Assembly (NCBI GenBank): GCA_016934645.1 | Contig: JAFGSL010000143.1 | Coordinates: forward strand, 1 to 6,440 | DNA length: 6,440 bases | Source: Anaerolineae bacterium | GTDB taxonomy: Bacteria > Chloroflexota > Anaerolineae > B4-G1 > SLSP01 | Direction of reading: 5' to 3' | Shown: piece after piece, positions 5,103-6,440 of the stretch | How positions within the stretch are numbered: position 1 is the first letter of the stretch | Layout of the letters: each line of letters begins with the position of its first letter | Program-made: the position numbers and the translations under genes | The notes under the pieces: model-generated | Databases searched by the model: none | Told to the model about the DNA's origin: nothing | What the model saw: the letters and a program-made list of their open reading frames with translations, nothing else

Positions 5103-6440
5103 TCGTCTTTATTCATTGCAGGATTTTCTTCACCGTTGCCATTACTTGTGTCGCCATTGCCATTATTCGCGCCGCCGCTAGGCAGCCGTGCAAGGGAGGC
5201 GACTCGATCGCCGTCCTTTAAGTCCATCATCTGAACACCACGTGTGTAGCGTCCCATCTTGGGAATTTTGTCTACGCGAGTGCGCAGTACGATGCCACCT
5301 TCTGACATCAACGTGATCTCATCATCGTCCTGCACCGCGCGCCCATCCACGATGGGACCGGTCATATCGTTGATGCGATAGGCGATCACGCCCTTGCCAC
5401 CGCGTCCCTGCGTGCGGAATTCGTCCAGTACGGTGCAGCGCCCATACCCTTTCAGCGAAACCAAGAAGAGTGCGCCTTGCGGTTCCACAACCTCGGCAAC
5501 AGTCAGCCGGTCGTCTTTGTTCATACGGATGGCGATAACACCAGCCGCTGAGCGTCCCATCGGACGCGCGTCCTGCTCGTGGAAGCGTAGACCTTGACCT
5601 TGCTCCGTGACCAAGATGAGATCATCGTTGCCCTGTGTGAGACGTACCCAACCCAGCTCGTCGCCATCGTAAAGTGAAATAGCGATAAGACCGCTAGGGC
5701 GTACCGCACTAAACTCTGAGAGAGCAATGCGCTTGATGCGGCCTTTTCGCGTGATCATCGACAGGTAGTGCGCGCCACCGTCCTCTGTTTCCTCAAAACT
5801 CGACACGGGCACAACGGCAGTGACGTGCTCCTCGACCCCCACCGCCAGGATACCCGCAATCAGCGAGCCTTTGGCCGTGCGTCCGGCATCGGGAATCTGG
5901 TAGACTTTCTCCTGGTAGACCTTTCCCTTGTCGGTGAAGAAGAGCAGGGTGTCATGGCTGTAGGCCGAAAGCAGCGTGGTGATCTCATCCTCGTCGCCAG
6001 TCGCCATACCGATGACGCCGCGCCCGCCGCGCCCCTGGGCACGGAAGGTCGTCCAGGGCATGCGCTTGATGTAGCCGCGCTGGGTGATGGCGATCAGGAC
6101 ATCCTCCTCCTCGACCAGATCTTCTTCGTCGAGGGAGGCGTCCGCGTTGGGACGGATGGCCGTACGCCGCAGGTCGGCGTAGTGCTCCCGCAGCTCGATC
6201 AAATCCTGGCGGATGACCTGGCGCTGTTGGAGCGGCGAGGCCAGCAGCCCTTCGAGGTAGGAAATCGTCTTGAGCAGCTCGGCGTATTCTTCCTCAAGCT
6301 TCTGACGTTCCAACCCGGTGAGGCGGCGCAATTGCATGTCGAGGATCGCTTGCGCCTGAATCTCGGTCAGCCCGAAATTTGCCATCAACCGGTCACGGGC
6401 GACCTCCACATCCGGCGATTCGCGAATGGTCTTGATGATC
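5087..6440 (-). CDS. gyrA: DNA gyrase subunit A, C-terminal part (5' end beyond the window)
   Basis: GyrA forms the DNA-breaking and DNA-wrapping subunit of the A2B2 topoisomerase that introduces negative supercoils. The 450 visible residues begin IIKTIRESPD and run off the edge, so the catalytic Tyr and the winged-helix region are not in view. The GTG at 6409 is internal and not the start. First comes the end of the breakage-reunion domain with FGLTEIQAQAILDMQLRRLTGLER and the coiled-coil return helix. Then six beta-pinwheel blades follow, starting near VLIAITQRGYIKR, TLLFFTDKGKVY, YLSMITRKGRIKR, DLILVTEQGQGL, ALFLVSLKGYGR and EITLMSEGGIVL. The GyrA-box form QGRGGRG (6037-6017) in blade 1 argues for gyrase rather than topoisomerase IV ParC. 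A second copy, QGRGGKG (5410-5390), is in blade 5. The tail after blade 6 is Asn/Gly-rich and acidic, ending GIGE within a heptad array. Confidence 0.95.
   Translation of the reverse strand, partial: IIKTIRESPDVEVARDRLMANFGLTEIQAQAILDMQLRRLTGLERQKLEEEYAELLKTISYLEGLLASPLQQRQVIRQDLIELREHYADLRRTAIRPNADASLDEEDLVEEEDVLIAITQRGYIKRMPWTTFRAQGRGGRGVIGMATGDEDEITTLLSAYSHDTLLFFTDKGKVYQEKVYQIPDAGRTAKGSLIAGILAVGVEEHVTAVVPVSSFEETEDGGAHYLSMITRKGRIKRIALSEFSAVRPSGLIAISLYDGDELGWVRLTQGNDDLILVTEQGQGLRFHEQDARPMGRSAAGVIAIRMNKDDRLTVAEVVEPQGALFLVSLKGYGRCTVLDEFRTQGRGGKGVIAYRINDMTGPIVDGRAVQDDDEITLMSEGGIVLRTRVDKIPKMGRYTRGVQMMDLKDGDRVASLARLPSGGANNGNGDTSNGNGEENPAMNKDEGIGE

Noticed and set aside
6407..6409. GTG as the start of the gyrA fragment
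   Set aside because: The frame stays open to the window edge and the residues before it (IIKTIRESPD) match GyrA, so the gene simply continues outside.

Overview
The window looks like ordinary chromosomal DNA from a GC-rich bacterium. No rRNA, tRNA, phage, transposon or CRISPR signature was seen. The ABC operon type (one NatA/YhaQ-like ATPase with two diverged NatB-like permeases), the AlbA_2/GHKL protein and the heptanucleotide repeats between genes would fit Chloroflexota or a similar phylum. That placement is a low-confidence inference; the GyrA fragment would be the best marker to test it.

Layout. Positions 1-108 are a leader with no gene. Positions 109-3521 (+) hold a tight three-gene operon: an ABC exporter ATPase (109-1026), permease A (1019-2251, overlapping the ATPase by 8 nt) and permease B (2265-3521, after a 13-nt gap). 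The two permeases are paralogues and probably form a heterodimeric membrane channel driven by a dimer of the ATPase. The substrate cannot be read from sequence. Positions 3522-3624 separate this operon from a convergent minus-strand pair: an AlbA_2/GHKL/winged-helix protein (3625-5043) and, upstream of it on the same strand, the 3' part of gyrA (5087-6440, cut by the window edge). A 43-nt gap with a small hairpin and a T-run lies between the last two.

The most unusual structure is in the intergenic DNA. Around 3507-3632 there are two arrays of a 7-bp unit (NGGAGTA on the strand read by the incoming gene) in inverted orientation. They can pair over 28 bp with 25 matches, and they run into the 3' ends of both convergent genes, so that both stop codons lie in repeat sequence. 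A shorter, related array (NGGRATT) covers the end of gyrA, including its stop. All three gene ends that face non-coding DNA here therefore end inside heptads. Secondary points are a collagen-like Gly-X-Y stretch created by an 18-bp tandem duplication inside the AlbA_2 domain, and an 8-G run serving as the ribosome-binding region of the ABC operon.

I see no convincing new multi-gene system. The heptad arrays are the part worth following up.
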